Source of the DNA: Bos javanicus
Lineage: Eukaryota > Chordata > Mammalia > Artiodactyla > Bovidae
Reading direction: 5' to 3'
Length of the DNA stretch: 64,000 bases
Assembly: GCF_032452875.1 (NCBI RefSeq)
Contig: NC_083876.1
Span: 26,014,001 to 26,078,000 of the forward strand
The notes beneath the pieces are model-generated. The model had not been told where the DNA came from. It searched no databases and saw nothing but the letters and a program-made list of their open reading frames with translations. Position numbers and translations under genes: made by a program. The stretch's first letter is position 1, and each line of letters begins with the position of its first letter. Positions 45,858-58,595 of the stretch are shown here, in pieces.

Positions 45858-48480
45858 AAAAAAACGCATATTGCATGACCACAATAACAAACTCAGGACT
45901 GAACAGATTCCTCTTTTAAAATGCAGACTTCCATCTAAGATGTAGTAGCCTCTTGGACAGTATTTGCTTACGTCTCTCTTCTCAAGGACAGGTCTTCCTG
46001 CAGCCAGCACTTGGTAAAAGAACAATATGCTGGTTGTGTGAGTGAATGCAGTTACAGATTCACCCTGAAGTCTAAAGGTATCCTCCTGGAATATGGGCTA
46101 CAAAACAGCGTAAGGTAAAAGCAGACCAGGGTGTGGGGGAAATGGAGCAGGGTGGATCCAGCACAGCTGACAGACACTAGGAGAATTCAAGGGAGGGCAG
46201 TGTACAGAAGGGGAGACTGGGTGCCCGGCATACCCTGCGACTCCTTTAAGCAAAGCAATCAGACATAAGACGTCCTTCTACACAAAGCTCTTGCCTTGGA
46301 TCATGGCCACAACTGATTGCCTGACTCGAAAGCAATCTAACAGGCTGATCTGTGAGGTGTCCACCCACGTGGCTAACAGACCCAGTGGGATCGTCCCTCA
46401 AACAGAGAGGAGCTGCTTGTGGGCAGGGGTCCTGGAAAAATATCTCTGGAGAACTGAGGTAGATAAGCTGAGCTGTTTACAAGACATCTCAGTTCTTCAT
46501 AGGGCCAGCGGTGAGACCGCTGAGATGTCCTTGATACAATTAAACCCTAGCATCTGAGGTCATCTGAATGCATGTGTGGTCTGAAAGAACCTAATTTGTG
46601 TGTGTGTGTGAAGGGCAGACACTATATAAGGGCAGAAAAAGCGGGTTTAAGAAAAGAGTGAGCATAAAGCATTGGTGGCCTGAGGTGGAGGGAGAAGAAA
46701 TGGGAATGTGAAAAGGAAAAATAGCAGATTACTTTCTTTGCTTTTTGCTGCACAGGAGCAAAGAGCTGTGCCCAGTGCCCCCAGAAGTCACACTGCTGCC
46801 CTTAGCGAGATGCAGTGCTTCTTCACTCCTGAGGAATCCAGAAATGAGAGACAGGAGGCATGGAGGCTAATGCATCGTAAGGGATGAAAACATCAATCCT
46901 GATAACATGAACAAGTAACAGGGAGTCTGATGTTACTTTCAGAAGTCAGGCTCGAAAAGTCTTAGGAGTGAGACACACTGGAGGATCGTTAATGTGGCCA
47001 AATGAGACAAAAATGTGTGAAAACCTTGGGTTTTTATATTCATGGGGGCAACCACTGAGAACCAAGGCTTACTGTTTCTCGATTATCAAAGTAATACATG
47101 ATCATTGTTGAAAGTTTAGAAAATATAGAATGCAGGTGCACAAAACATAGATGTATGTATGTGTGTATCCATCCGTCTGTCCATCTACCTATCTGTCTAT
47201 CAGTAACTGCCAAAAGAAAAATCAAGTCATTTTATAAAACTTGGTCTGTTACAGAGATTGTGTACGAACTTAAACTTGGACGGTAGCAGTGTAGGAGTTA
47301 AATTTTGGCTTAGAATCAGTTAGCTAACACTAGTCTGTAGAATATAACTTTTGGACACCAAAACTGACACAAACAAGTCATGATCCAGGATTCCAGGCCT
47401 TAAGAAAATGTGGAGCTAGGACGTTCTCTGTCAAGGCTGACTGGTCCATGAACCCTGGCAGGTGTGGCCAATGTGAAGTCAACAAGGTGGTTCTGGATCA
47501 GTGGCCACAGACAGACCCAGCTAAAGAACTAGGCCATTTGATCCGAGGCACTGTCCTTACTAAAATAATCTCTGCTGCACTAGAAGAACAAGCTGCTCTT
47601 TTATTTGAGCATGAAGTTATTTTAGGGTGTGTCTTGTGAAAGCACCTGAAATGTCTTCAGTATTATTAAGAGCTATCATGAACACTCAGCATCAGAACCT
47701 TAGAGCTTGGAGAGTCTGGGATGAATGAAGTGGGGTGAGGGTAAGGTGAAGCTTAACTTAAAGCAGTAGAAGAGGCCAAAGCAGGAAGGTGGAGCCCTGC
47801 TTCCCACCGGACCAGGGGCTTCCTGTCCTCTGAGCCAGGGATTCAAAATGGGGAGGAACACTGGCCCCTTCCCTCTTGCCCTATTGCTGCTTCTGCTTAA
47901 GAAGCTCCCCTTCTCCTGCCCTTTCCTCCTACAATGTAAACGCTCCTTAGCAAAGTGTTGAGGGGCTAGTGGGTGATACAGACAAATGGCTTGAACTAAG
48001 AGTTGTCTTCAGGACAAGCCAGGCAGCCTCCCCGAATCTAGGACCAGATGCTCAGAGCAACTACACAAGATCTAAGCCTAACTACACAAGATCAAAGCCT
48101 AAAGTCATCACAGTTCCCTCTCCACCCCCAGATTTCTATTCTTCTGAAAAACAGCACATCAATTTAATAAGTTCAGTTGCTTCCATGACTGACTTGTCAT
48201 TATAAAAATAAATCATTTCCAAGTAGTTGTTGAGCTAGGCTGCTGACCAAAAACAACAACTGCTCTTAAAAGGTAGCTGGCATCTAAACTGAGGTCTTGA
48301 AGGAATTCCATCAGGTTTAAGCATTGTGATACTAAATATGAGGTGCATGTTTACAACTCTTTATTGTTGCTTGAGCATCATGACCATTTGTTTTCCTATG
48401 GTCACCATTGGGCAATGGACCATTAGCATCACAAAATACCATAGAAAATGAATTATCTTACAATTCAATACCTATTCAAT
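45858..48480 (-). other. TPD52L1 intron, low-complexity patches only
   Basis: No exon found. Holds short (TG)n near 46595, a diverged (ATGT)/(ATCC)/(TCTG) tract at about 47150-47205 with an adjacent old L1-like 3' end, and a 21-nt imperfect tandem at 48059-48100. Confidence 0.5.
48059..48100 (+). repeat. 21-nt tandem duplication
   Basis: Units 48059-48079 and 48080-48100 differ at one base (aactacacaagatc-t/a-aagcct). Confidence 0.95.
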
Positions 48481-48514
48481 CTTATTAAATGAAAGACAAC
48501 ATTACTGTAATATG

Positions 48515-48622
48515 GACCTTTTATTGGTCCATATAAATGTTCCAATATATTGGTCCATATAAATGGACCTCCATTTCATAAAACCTTACAGAAAAACTCA
48601 AACAAACTTTTTGGCCAACCCA
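48515..48622. mobile_element. Mariner-derived fragment
   Basis: Ends 'aacaaactttttggccaaccca' (48601-48621), a mariner terminal sequence like the one at 26291-26370. Upstream an 18-nt repeat, tattggtccatataaatg, occurs at 48522-48539 and 48548-48565. The opposite terminus is not clear. Confidence 0.6.
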
Positions 48623-48690
48623 ACATCAGACTAACAATAATTCTGAGAATCCAGAGATAGGCATAGCAACAAGAAGATCACTAAGCATAC

Positions 48691-48806
48691 CTGAACTAGT
48701 TCTGCCTTTAACTCTTCTTTTTCTTCCTCGGAGAGCATGCTAGGGGAGTCAGCACTGGCTATTGCGTCTTCATCTCTTCCTTGCAGTGGTTCGGTCTCCA
48801 ACAAAC
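48691..48806 (-). CDS. TPD52L1: TPD52L1 second coding exon (N-terminal acidic region and start of coiled coil)
   Basis: This 116-nt minus-strand exon supplies two bases of Gly and then LLETEPLQGRDEDAIASADS and PSMLSEEEKEELKAELVQ, ending at a good donor (gtatgc). The N-terminal part is acidic and PEST-like. From SEEEKEELKAEL the heptad pattern of the coiled coil begins. The acceptor (ttgcctaaag) is weak. An ATG-CCT-AAA reads in frame across it, but phase and family structure (exon 1 ending in the G of Gly) support a splice there and not a start. The first coding exon is not in the window: the intron runs at least 15.2 kb to the right edge. Confidence 0.93.
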
Positions 48807-49339
48807 CTTTAGGCAAGATTGGTAAAATATACTGTCATTTAAAGAATGAATTTAGCCAAATTCTAGTTCCACAGTCTGAAAGACTAGATACTCTGATCGA
48901 CCCTCTCTCTGAAAAACAACTAAAAATTCCAGAAGAAAATCATTCTAAATGTGTAATGAGCTGCAAAGAAAGTGAAGAATACTAAGAATCGCCCAAAGTT
49001 AAGTGAAAGTGGGAAGCTATAAACGAGTTTTCATTAGTTCTACATTTGCCACCGAGATGAATCCCAGCCTCGGTTTCCACTGTCCCATGGGATGCAGATG
49101 ACTGGGGACAAAGCCCAGGACTATTGAGGGAGAGGATTTTATGAAGAGACCCCTCCATAAATCTACGTCCCCACAGGGCTACACCCTAAGAGTAAGGTGA
49201 ACTAGAAATAAATACCCTTCATCCCCACAGGGATCTACAAGGCAAATCACCTGCCTTGACCCTCAGCACAGAATGGACAGACCAATAGAGCCTCTCCCAA
49301 GAATTCATGACATCCTCAGGTGATCCAAAAGAACATTGA

Positions 49340-50800
49340 GATCAGTTCAGTTCAGTTCAGTCCTTAGTCATGTCCGACGCTTTGCGACTCCGTGGACTGC
49401 AGCATGCCAGGCTTCCCTGTCCATCACCAACTCCTGGAGCTTGCTCAAACTCATGTCCATCGAGCTGGAGATGCCATCCAACCATTTCACCTTCTGTCAT
49501 CACCTTCTCCTCCTGCCTTCAATCTTTCCCAGCATCAGGGTCTTTTCCAATGAGGCAGTTCTTCCCATCAGGTGGCCAAAGTATTGGAGTTTCAGCTTCA
49601 GCATCAGTCCTTCCAATGGATACTTATGACTGATTTCCTTTAGGATGGACTGGTTGGATCTCCTTGTAGTCCAAGGGTCTCTCAAGAGTCTTTTCCAACA
49701 CCACAGTTCAAAAGCATCAATTCTTCGGCACTCAGCTTTCTTTATAGTCCAACTCTCACATCCATACATGACCACTGGAAAAACCATTGACTAGATGGAC
49801 CTTTGTTGGCAAAATAATGTCTCTGCTTTTTAATATGCTGTCTAGGTTGGTCATAGTTTTTCTTCCAAGGAGCAAGCATCTTTTAATTTCATGGCTGCAA
49901 TCACCATCTGCAGTGATTTTGGAATCCAAAAAACAATGTCTCTCACTATTTCCACTGTTTCCCCATCTATTTGCCATGAAGTGATGGGACCAGATGCCAT
50001 GATCTTAGTTTTCTGAATGTTGAGTTTTAAGCCAACTTTTCACTCTCCTCTTTCAATTTCATTAAGAGGCTCTTTAGTTATTCTTCACTTTCTGCCATAA
50101 GGGTGGTGTCATCTGCACATCTGAGGTTATTGATATTTCTCCCAGCAACCTTGATTTCAGCTTGTGCTTCATCCAGCCTGGCATTTTGCATGATGCACTC
50201 TGCATATAAGTTAAATAAGTAGAGTGACAATATACAGCCTTGACGTACTCCTTTCCCGATTTGGAACCAGTCTGTTGTTCCATGTCTGGTTCTAACTGTT
50301 GCTTCTTGACCTGCATACAGATTTCTGAGGAGCAGAAATCTGGTCTGGTATTCCCATTTCTTGAATAATTTTGCACAGTTTGTTGTGATCCACACAGTCA
50401 AAGGCCTTGGCATAGTCAATAAAGTAGAAGTAGATGTTTTTCTGGAACTCTCTTGCTTTTTCGATGATCCAGCAGATGTTGGCAATTTGATCTCTGGTTC
50501 CTCTGCCTTGTCTAAAACCAGCTTGAACGTCTAGAAGTTCATGGTTCACATACTGTTGAAGCCTGGCTTGGAGAATTTTGAGCATTACTTTGCTAGCGTG
50601 TGAGATGAGTGCAATTGTGTGGTTGTTTGAACACTCTTTGGCATTGCCTTTCTTTGAGACTGGAATGAAAACTGACCTTTTCCAGTCCTGTGGCCACTGC
50701 TGAGTTTTCTAAATTGCTGGCATATTGAGTGCAGCACTTTCACAGCATCATCTTTAGGATTTGAAATAGCTCAACTAGAATTCCATCACCTCCACTGGAA
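49340..50800 (-). mobile_element. BovB LINE, longest fragment (reverse transcriptase region)
   Basis: Plus strand begins (agttc)n and 'cagtccttagtcatgtccgac' (3' end). The minus strand reads upstream through C-terminal blocks to the reverse-transcriptase core: FIDYAKAFDCVDHNKL (the F..DY.KAFD motif), VRQGCILSLYLFNLYAE, and NNLRCADDTTLMAE, where the first residue of the catalytic FADD box is Cys. Frame breaks between 49500, 49756, 50074 and 50292 separate the pieces. No endonuclease domain, so inactive. Confidence 0.94.
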
Positions 50801-51342
50801 GCATCACTACAAACAAACCTTCAGATTAGAGGTATTAAATAAAACTATTTTTGACTTTGGTAATGGAAATATACAGATATGAAGCCTAGAACAGCTGCAG
50901 CAGTGAGGAAACATCATGACCACACAGACTCTTGGTAAGGGGCGTGGGAAGTGCCTGGGTTCTTGGTGACACCATTGTGCCACAGATTGTCGAGGGACTT
51001 CTGACTTGTCATGTGAGCAAAATGCTTTATTAGCAAAAAAATAAAGAGGTTCCCTATGGAGTTTGTCAGCATCTGGTCAATGCAAATGCATTGTTCTCTA
51101 GGGGCATAGGACACAGGCACACACATATAGGGAAGCTTTATTTATGACATGAATTATGACAGCACTGGCATTTATACTTCTCCACATAAAGGGAGGTCAT
51201 ACAATACATTCTACTGGAATAACTTGTTACCCATATTAAAAAAAAAAATGGGACACCTTCACACCATTCACCAATATTAAATTATAAATATTTTACAAGA
51301 CAACATGGGACTTCATATTTATGGACTTCTAGGTAAGAAAGG

Positions 51343-51617
51343 CAGAGAAGGTAATGGCACCCCACTCCAGTACTCTTGCCTGGAAAATCCCATGGACAGA
51401 GGAGCCTGGTGGGCTGCAGTCCATGGGGTCTCGAAGAGTCGAACACGACTGAGCAGCTTCACTTCCACTTTTCACTTTCATGCATTGGAGAAGGAAATGG
51501 CAACCCACTCCAGTGTTCTTGCCTTAAGAATCCCAGGGACGGGGAGCCTGGTGGGCTGCTGTCTATGGGGTCACACAGAGTCGGACATGACTGAAGTGAC
51601 TTAGCAGCAGCAGCAGT
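51343..51617 (+). mobile_element. Bov-A2 SINE (dimer)
   Basis: Two BovA units with linker 'ttcacttccacttttcactttcatgcattgg' and (cag)n tail. Exact duplication aggtaagaaag at 51331-51341 and 51618-51628. Confidence 0.96.
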
Positions 51618-51679
51618 AGGTAAGAAAGTATTTCTTAAGATACACAAAAAAGGGAAAATCTTGAAAGAAAGGAGGGATA

Positions 51680-52310
51680 AGATGAAGAATGAGGTATCAC
51701 CTCACACTTGTCAGAATGGCTATTGTCAAAAAGACCACAAATAACAAATGATGGTGAGGAGAAAAGGGAATCTTTGTGCACTGTTAGTGGGAATGTAAAT
51801 TGGTGCAGCCATTATGGAAAGCCAGTATGGAGGTTCTTCAAAAAGCCAAAAATAGGATTTACTGTATGATCCATCAATTTCACTTATGCATGTTTACCCA
51901 AAGAAAACAAAAGCACTGATTTGAAAAGATATATGTACCCCAATATTCATAGCATAATTATTTATAATAACCAAGATATGGATGCAGTCTAAGGGTCCCT
52001 CAACAAATGAAAGAATAAAGAAGACATTGCAACAGGTGGATGGACCCAGAGGGTATTATGCTTAGTGAAATAAGTCAGACAGAGAAAGACAAATGCTGTT
52101 TGTTATCATTTCGATGTAGAATCTAAAAAAATAAAACAAACAAATAAAACAGAAACAGCCTCACAGACATAAAGAACAAACTGTTGGTTACCAATGGGAA
52201 GAAGGATCGGCAAGGGAAAACATAGGGGTAGAGGATTAAGAGAGACAAACTACTATCTGAAATAAATAAGATACAAGGATATATTGTAAAGCACAGCCAA
52301 TATTTTTATA
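51680..52310 (+). mobile_element. L1 LINE 3' fragment
   Basis: Sense L1 text: 'gaggtatcacctcacacttgtcagaatggc', 'cactgttagtgggaatgtaaattggtgcagcc', 'ggtggatggacccagagggtattatgcttag', 'gatatattgtaaagcacag'. Confidence 0.9.
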
Positions 52311-52330
52311 ATAACTTTAAATGGAGTATT

Positions 52331-52532
52331 TGTTGTTCAGTCACTCAGTCATGTCCGACTCTGCGTGACCCCATGGACTGCAGCACGCCAGGCTTCCCTG
52401 TCCTTTGTCTCCCAGAGTGTGCCCAAACTCATGTCCATTGAGTCGGTGATGCCATCCAACCATCTCATCCTCTGTTGTCTCCTTCTCCTGCTGCTCTCAG
52501 TCTTTCCCAGCATCAGGGTCTCTTCCAATGAG
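52331..52532 (-). mobile_element. BovB LINE 3' fragment
   Basis: Plus order 'tgttgttcagtcactcagtcatgtccgac' to 'cagggtctcttccaatgag', 5'-truncated. Confidence 0.9.
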
Positions 52533-53640
52533 TTGGCTCAGTATATCAAAACACTGAATCAGCTTTTCACCACCAAAGACTACAGCTTTTGTCAGGCAGT
52601 TTTCTTCTACAGCTCAGCTCTCGTCTAGTTCCTAGAACCCTGACCTCTCCTCCAGCTTAGGGACTGTATTGATTTCCTGCTGCTGTCATTCTGAAGAACT
52701 ACAACATCCCCTGTTCATTTCCCTTAATCCTTCCTATCTTTCTAATAGTTCCTTCATTAAACCCTTTTAAATCAGGCACCTTCTTTGAGCATGCCATCCA
52801 TCAAGTTCTTTCCTGGTCCCTGACTGATACAGGAAGACTGCCCCCACTCTCCTTTTATTTTGGGGTGAGATGTCTAGAAAAAATATATGTTTCAGATCGT
52901 CCCATACCAACCTGGAACGCAGCCACATCTCTGTAAACTGGTCAGGTGCTGGGTGGTGGGGCAGATTGACCCCTGGTGTTTAGTTTCCTAATTCAATCTT
53001 CTGCAGTCAGGTAACCACGCATGGGATCCAGAATATCTGTCGTACTTAGGGAGAAACTTGCCACCTTGGCCAGGGGTGGGGGGTCCTGCAGCCAGAGTGG
53101 AGGGTCCTGGCTCTGGCCAGAGGTCTGGATGGAGAAGGTAGAGAGATCTACACCAGTGAGTGCCAAAGTGAGGCTGAATCAGCCTGGAAGGGCTATTGGG
53201 CCCAAACTCAGGTGAGGAAGACAAGATCACAAGCAATATCTGCAGGAAACTGCAGCAGCAGAAGACTTCATGGTCCCAGCTGCCCAAAGAGTCAGTGCAG
53301 AATACAAGGCACTACATGGGCTTCCTGCTTCCATATACTAGCCACCCCCATAGCTGGGACAAGGGAAAGGGCAGCTATAAAAGGAGAATTCTGAGCTCAA
53401 GGGTACTTTTACTGAGAAATTGAGTATTACTTAAAGGGGCTTTAAAAATGATTGTACTGGAATGGACTAAACCACTTCTTCTTCCACACTATCCAAAGCC
53501 CAAGGGTGGTAGGGATACAGGTATAGATCAGGGATAGGTTTAAAAAACAAAATGGAGCACATGTATGTACACCAAGATGTAGTGTGAATAAATCTTGTGT
53601 TCCTGCTGTGGAGTACTCTGCACACAAAGATGACCGTTTT
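52533..53640 (-). other. TPD52L1 first-intron sequence, no confirmed feature
   Basis: No exon recognised. Overlapping frames at 52988-53423 occur on both strands (up to 99 codons), are GC-richer than surroundings, and show no family motif. They may belong to an old LTR-like repeat. Confidence 0.4.
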
Positions 53641-53653
53641 ACTTTCATTTGAT

Positions 53654-53942
53654 TGTTGTTCAGTCACTCAGTCATGTCCAGCTCTTTGCGACCCTATGGA
53701 CTACAGCACGCCAGGCTTCCCTGTTCTTCACCAACTCCCAGAGTTTGCTCAAACTCATGTCCATTGAGTCGGTGATGCCACCCAATCATCTAGTCCTCTG
53801 TTGTCCCCTTCTCCTCCTGTCTTCAATCCTTCCCAGCATCAGGGTCTTTTCCAATGAGTCCGCTCTTCACATCAGATGACAAAGGTATTGGAGCTTCGGC
53901 ATCAGTCCTTCTAATGAATATTTGGGATTGATTTCCTTTCAT
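53654..53942 (-). mobile_element. BovB LINE 3' fragment
   Basis: Plus order 'tgttgttcagtcactcagtcatgtccagc' to 'ggattgatttccttt', 5'-truncated and diverged, with an internal deletion near 53890. Confidence 0.9.
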
Positions 53943-54485
53943 TTAGTACATGCAACAAAATATACAGATTCGTTTTAATAAAAGTAACAAATATCTACAG
54001 GTCTGACTCTACTGCAGGATTCATGCTTCTGCCTTGGCGAGGTGACATCCTGGGGAAGCAGGTAGGTCTCTAAATACCTGTCCAATGCTAGCATCTTCCT
54101 GCTTTCACTGTATCTACCACTGGCCGGTAATGACTCAGATGGGTCAGTCCCACATATGGGGCTGAATGACAACAAACTGAACCAGATCCAACTGAGAAGT
54201 CATTGTGGGCTGGTCTCAGCCATTGCTAATGGGGTCTCTCACTCACAGGACCTGGGTTGGGAGTCTGGCTCAGTCACAAGTCACTGGGCTCTAATTTAGG
54301 CTAGTCTGACTCCTAACCCTTCTATATCTCAGAGCCATTTAAAGAATAGTAAACAAAATGTTGGTAAACACAAATCAAGAGTGAGCTCTGGATTAAAATA
54401 TCTCCCCTCTAGTCTTGAAATGAAATCAGCCACTGGCATCAGCACACTTTTAATGCATCTTTGTCAAATGCTCCAATGAATTGCT

Positions 54486-54827
54486 GTTGTTGTTCAGTCA
54501 CTAAGCCATGTCCGACTCTTTGCGACCCCATGAACTGTAGCACGCCAGGCTTCTCTGTCCATCACTATCTCCCTGAGTTTCCTCGAACTCATGTCCATTG
54601 AGTTGGTGATGCCATCCAAACATCTCATCCTCTGCCTTCCCCTTCTCCTTTGCCCTTAATTTTTCCCAGCATCAGGGTCTTTTCCAATGAGTCAGCTCTT
54701 TGCATCAGGTGGCCAAAGTATTGGAGCTTCAACTTCAGCATCAGTCCTTCTAATGAATATTCAGGGTTGATTTCCTTTAGGATGGACTGGTTGGATCTCT
54801 TTGTTGTCCAAGGAACTCTCAAGAGTC
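54486..54827 (-). mobile_element. BovB LINE 3' fragment
   Basis: Plus order 'tgttgttgttcagtcactaagccatgtccg' to 'aggaactctcaagagtc'. The minus frame reads RVPWTTKRSNQSILKEINPE and LQYFGHLMQRADSLEKTLML. Confidence 0.91.
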
Positions 54828-55803
54828 AGTGGATTAGGTTGTGGCTTCATGTATATGAAACAGTATAGACAGCTATGAGTTAAAATGACTATGAACTGTG
54901 ATTTCAGTTGAGTGATCATATCCTGAATTGCTGGCAAATACAGAAAAGTTACAGAATTTCTCTTAAAAAGCAAAATAGTCTTGCTGGTATGTGTGTGTTT
55001 GCACCAATATTCAGAAATAAACAAATTTAGCCTAACAAAGAAGAATAGTGTATATTTTCAAAAAGAACACACAGCTATCCTAAGGACTTAAAAAAAGAAT
55101 TCAATAAAATAGCTCAAATGAAAATTAACCATGTTTTAAATAATAAATTTAAGACTGCAATATTTATTACTTAATCACATTTTCTTTAGGATGTTTGGTA
55201 AAAATAGCTTTAGGCATTCTTTTAACATAAAACTTCAAAGTATCTCCACTTATTCCCTAAGGGAAAAACAACTGAGCTAATATCAATCCTGTTGGATTTA
55301 TGATTATCTTTAAGTGAACAAAGCCCCTAATACATATTAATTTGAGAAGGGCAGAAATTAAAGCTATAAAACAAATTTATTCATTGGAATCCTTTCCACA
55401 GGATTCACTAAATCTTCCACAAAGAAGCCAAAATATTGTTTCTTAGGCACCACCTTGTAGTCTCGGGAGAGGCCTCAAATGTTAACAGCAGTACAGTGAG
55501 GCCTCTGCACTGCCACGTCCTAAAACTGAGGCCTGAGCCCTGAGGCAGGACAGAACTGGGTGGGGGTAACCTATCTCCAGCCTTTGAGAGCAGGGGTGAG
55601 ACATAAACCCCGACTGTCGCCTATGACAGTCTGTAGCTGTAACATATGCAGCCTCACCACCATCCAACACTGGAAAAAGTCCAGGGTGGGCTTTCATCTC
55701 CCAAACCCTCTTGTATAGGAGTTGCTTAATGAATGCTTATTGAACCAATACCCTAGAATAGAAAACCAAGCTATCAACTCTTCTTTTTGTTCACTGAAGT
55801 ATC

Positions 55804-56467
55804 AGTTCAGTTCAGTTCAGTCGCTCAGTCGTGTCTGACTCTTTGCAACCCCATGAATTGCAGCACGCCAGGCCTCCCTGTCCATCACCAACTCCCGGAG
55901 TTCACTCAGACTCACGTCCATCGAGTCAGTGATGCCATCCAGCCATCTCATCCTCTGTCGTCCCCTTCTCCTCCTGCCCCCAATCCCTCCCAGCATCAGA
56001 GTCTTTTCCAATGAATCAATTCTTTGCATGAGGTGGCCAAAGTACTGGAGTTTCAGCTTTAGCATCATTCCTTCCAAAGAAATCCCAGGGCTGATCTCCT
56101 TCACAATGGACTGGTTTGATCTCCTTGCAGTGCAAGGGACCCTCAAGAGTCTTCTCCAACACCACAGTTCAAAGGCATCAATTCTTTGGTGCTCAGCCTT
56201 CTTCACAGTCCAACTCTCACATCCATACATGACCACAGGAAAAACCATAGCCTTGATGTGACGAACCTTTGTTGGCAAAGTAATGTCTCTCCTTTTGAAT
56301 ATGCTATCTAGGTTGGTCATAACTTTCCTTCCAAGGAGCAAGCGTCTTTTAATTTCATGGCTGCAGTCACCATCTGCAGTGATTTTGGAGCCCAGAAAAA
56401 TAAAGTCTGACACTGTTTCCACTGTTTCCCCATCTATTTCCCATGAAGTGATGGGACCGGATGCCAT
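55804..56467 (-). mobile_element. BovB LINE with long intact 3' open frame
   Basis: Begins (agttc)n on plus (3' tail). The minus strand reads 216 uninterrupted codons to the BovB ORF stop, from MASGPITSWEIDGETVETVS through YGCESWTVKKAEH to KSQTRLSD. It is truncated at 56467, next to an (AT)n run. This C-terminal part lacks the RT and endonuclease cores. The intact frame suggests a fairly recent insertion, not function. Confidence 0.94.
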
Positions 56468-56484
56468 ATATATATATATATGTA

Positions 56485-56720
56485 TAGATTTTTCATATTC
56501 TTTTCCATTAAGGTTTCTTATGGGATACTGACTACAGCTCCCTGTGCTATATAGTAGGACCTTGTTGTCTGTCTATTTTATATATAGTAGTTTGTATCTG
56601 CTAGTCCCAAACTCCTGTTTTATCCTTCCCCACCCACTTTCCCCTTTGATAACCATAAGCTTGTTTTCTACATCCTATCAAGTCTTCTCGATGCCCTTTG
56701 CATATCTCTTCATTATCCGT
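56485..56720 (-). mobile_element. L1 LINE 3' fragment
   Basis: Antisense L1 3' UTR text: 'cagctccctgtgctatatagtaggaccttgttgtc', 'tagtttgtatctgctagtcccaaactcc', 'ctttgataaccataagcttgttttctac'. Confidence 0.85.
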
Positions 56721-58000
56721 CATATTTGTCTATCCTTTTGAAGTTTCACCGCTACAACCCAATATTGCTTGCTGTGCCTACTGCTTACTGTGATTTAGGC
56801 TTTTATCACTACACACTCAAAAGTATTTAAATCTCAGCTAAATTTTATCTACTTGCTTTCAGTGGCTTTCTCCACGACTCAACCTACACAACACTCAAAT
56901 TAATATTTTGAACACAATACTCTCATCATGTCAAAACTAGTTTAAAAAACAGTAAGTGGATGAGATTTGTTTCTAAACTAAATTTGAAAATTCTAATACT
57001 AGCATTCAAAACCATCGACAGCAGTCTACAAGTGATGATTCCAACTAGCTTACCTAAGATTTTCCCACCAATGCTTCAAAACCCAACAGGCTGTCACATG
57101 CTATGTCCCTCAGTCATATTCTAGTCATTCCTGTTTTCATACCACCCCATCTTTCTCCAAATTCTCTCTCCCCTTCCTCTTCAGTTTCTCTTCTGAGAAT
57201 CCTACCAAGTTGCCAACAACACTAGGAAAATAAGCTAATGTGTTGTGTGCCTTAAATTAATCTAAAATGTTGCCTTTTTGCTTTCTCTACATTTTATGAT
57301 ATATACTGCTCTACATATTGCTACTAAATAGCATATATAGAGTATAAGCTATAGTATAATTTGCATTATAAATTGCAGTAAAACACACAATACTATATAT
57401 TACTATAGTTATAGTTAAACAAGTTTATGAAGAAAACTTTTCAGACACTGTCTTGCAAAAGTTTAGTGTCCTTCTTAAAATATGAAGAACACATGAATCA
57501 TCACTATTAATAGCATTGTTTTCTAAAGCTTTGGTGTCATTTAATAATGTAACTAAAACAAGTCATCTCTGTAATGCTTAGCCTGAGAGTTACTAATCAG
57601 CTAACTAAAGGAAGACTTTATGCTTTTTACTAAGTATTTTATCTAAAGATGCTTCTGAGGTTGTAGAAGACTAAATTAAATTCTTATACTCCATCTTTCT
57701 GCTTTTTAAAAAAATATGCTATTTAGGTGATAACCCACACAGTTAGATGCTAGTTAAAATGTATTCATCTCTAAAGAAAAATTTATGACTGATCAAAATT
57801 TAACTTTGGCTAGAGATGGAAGTGACATACTACTACAGATACAGATCAACGTAAGTATGGAAACATTTCCTTCCATTTCTCACTCATGCATATGTACAAG
57901 GTGGCTGTCTTCTGATTGTGTAAGAAAACATACCTTTGCATTGGGTATTGATGAGGTCACCAAAATTCAACAGAATTAAAGTTAGCAGAAAGTATATGGC
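56721..58000 (-). other. TPD52L1 first-intron sequence, no recognised feature
   Basis: AT-rich with no repeat family or exon seen. Confidence 0.5.
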
Positions 58001-58007
58001 ATCCAGC

Positions 58008-58226
58008 GGCTTCCCTGGTGGCTCAGAGGTTAAAGCGTCTGCCTCCAATGTGGGAGACCCAGGTTCGACCTGTGGGTTGGGAAGATCCCCTGGAGAAGGA
58101 CATGGCAGCCCACTCCAGTACTCTTGCCTGGAGAATCCCATGGACAGAGGAGCCTGGTAGGCTACAGTCCACGGGGTCGCAAAGAGTCGGACATGACTGA
58201 GCGACTTCACTTCACTTCACTTCAGT
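58008..58226 (+). mobile_element. Bov-tA SINE
   Basis: Head ggcttccctggtggctcagagg, body and end 'gagtcggacatgactgagcgacttcacttcac' with a (cttca)n-type tail. Close to consensus. Confidence 0.94.
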
Positions 58227-58595
58227 GCTTACACAAGCATTTCCCAGCCCCGAAGGGCAGCCTATCTTCAAGGAGCTCAGATCAATCCAAGATGCACTTA
58301 AACCTAAATGATCATTTCTGTGACTAAAGTCTGACCAGGGCTCTTACTCAGCTCCCAGGATAAGAATCCCAGATGGCATGAACTGGCCCCATTTACCCCA
58401 GGCTCCTCTGGGCTCCCAGCCAACCCACATCTTCAGGGTGCTCCTGAAGGCTCTGAAAACTGCGGGCACTTGAGGACAGACAGGCCTTGTTCACCCTATG
58501 GCTACAGTGCCACTGCCCAGGCCCATGTGAGTGGCTTGCTTTGTGGCATCATTTTACTGAGCTAACTATAGGAAATGTCATTGCATTAAGTACAG

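Noticed and set aside
48631..48816. ATG at the start of MPKGLLETE as the TPD52L1 start codon
   Set aside because: The ATG lies in intron sequence just before a phase-correct acceptor. The family has a short upstream first exon ending in the G of that Gly codon.
55817..56467. A 216-codon minus frame as a host gene
   Set aside because: It is the C-terminal part of the BovB ORF and ends in the BovB 3' tail.
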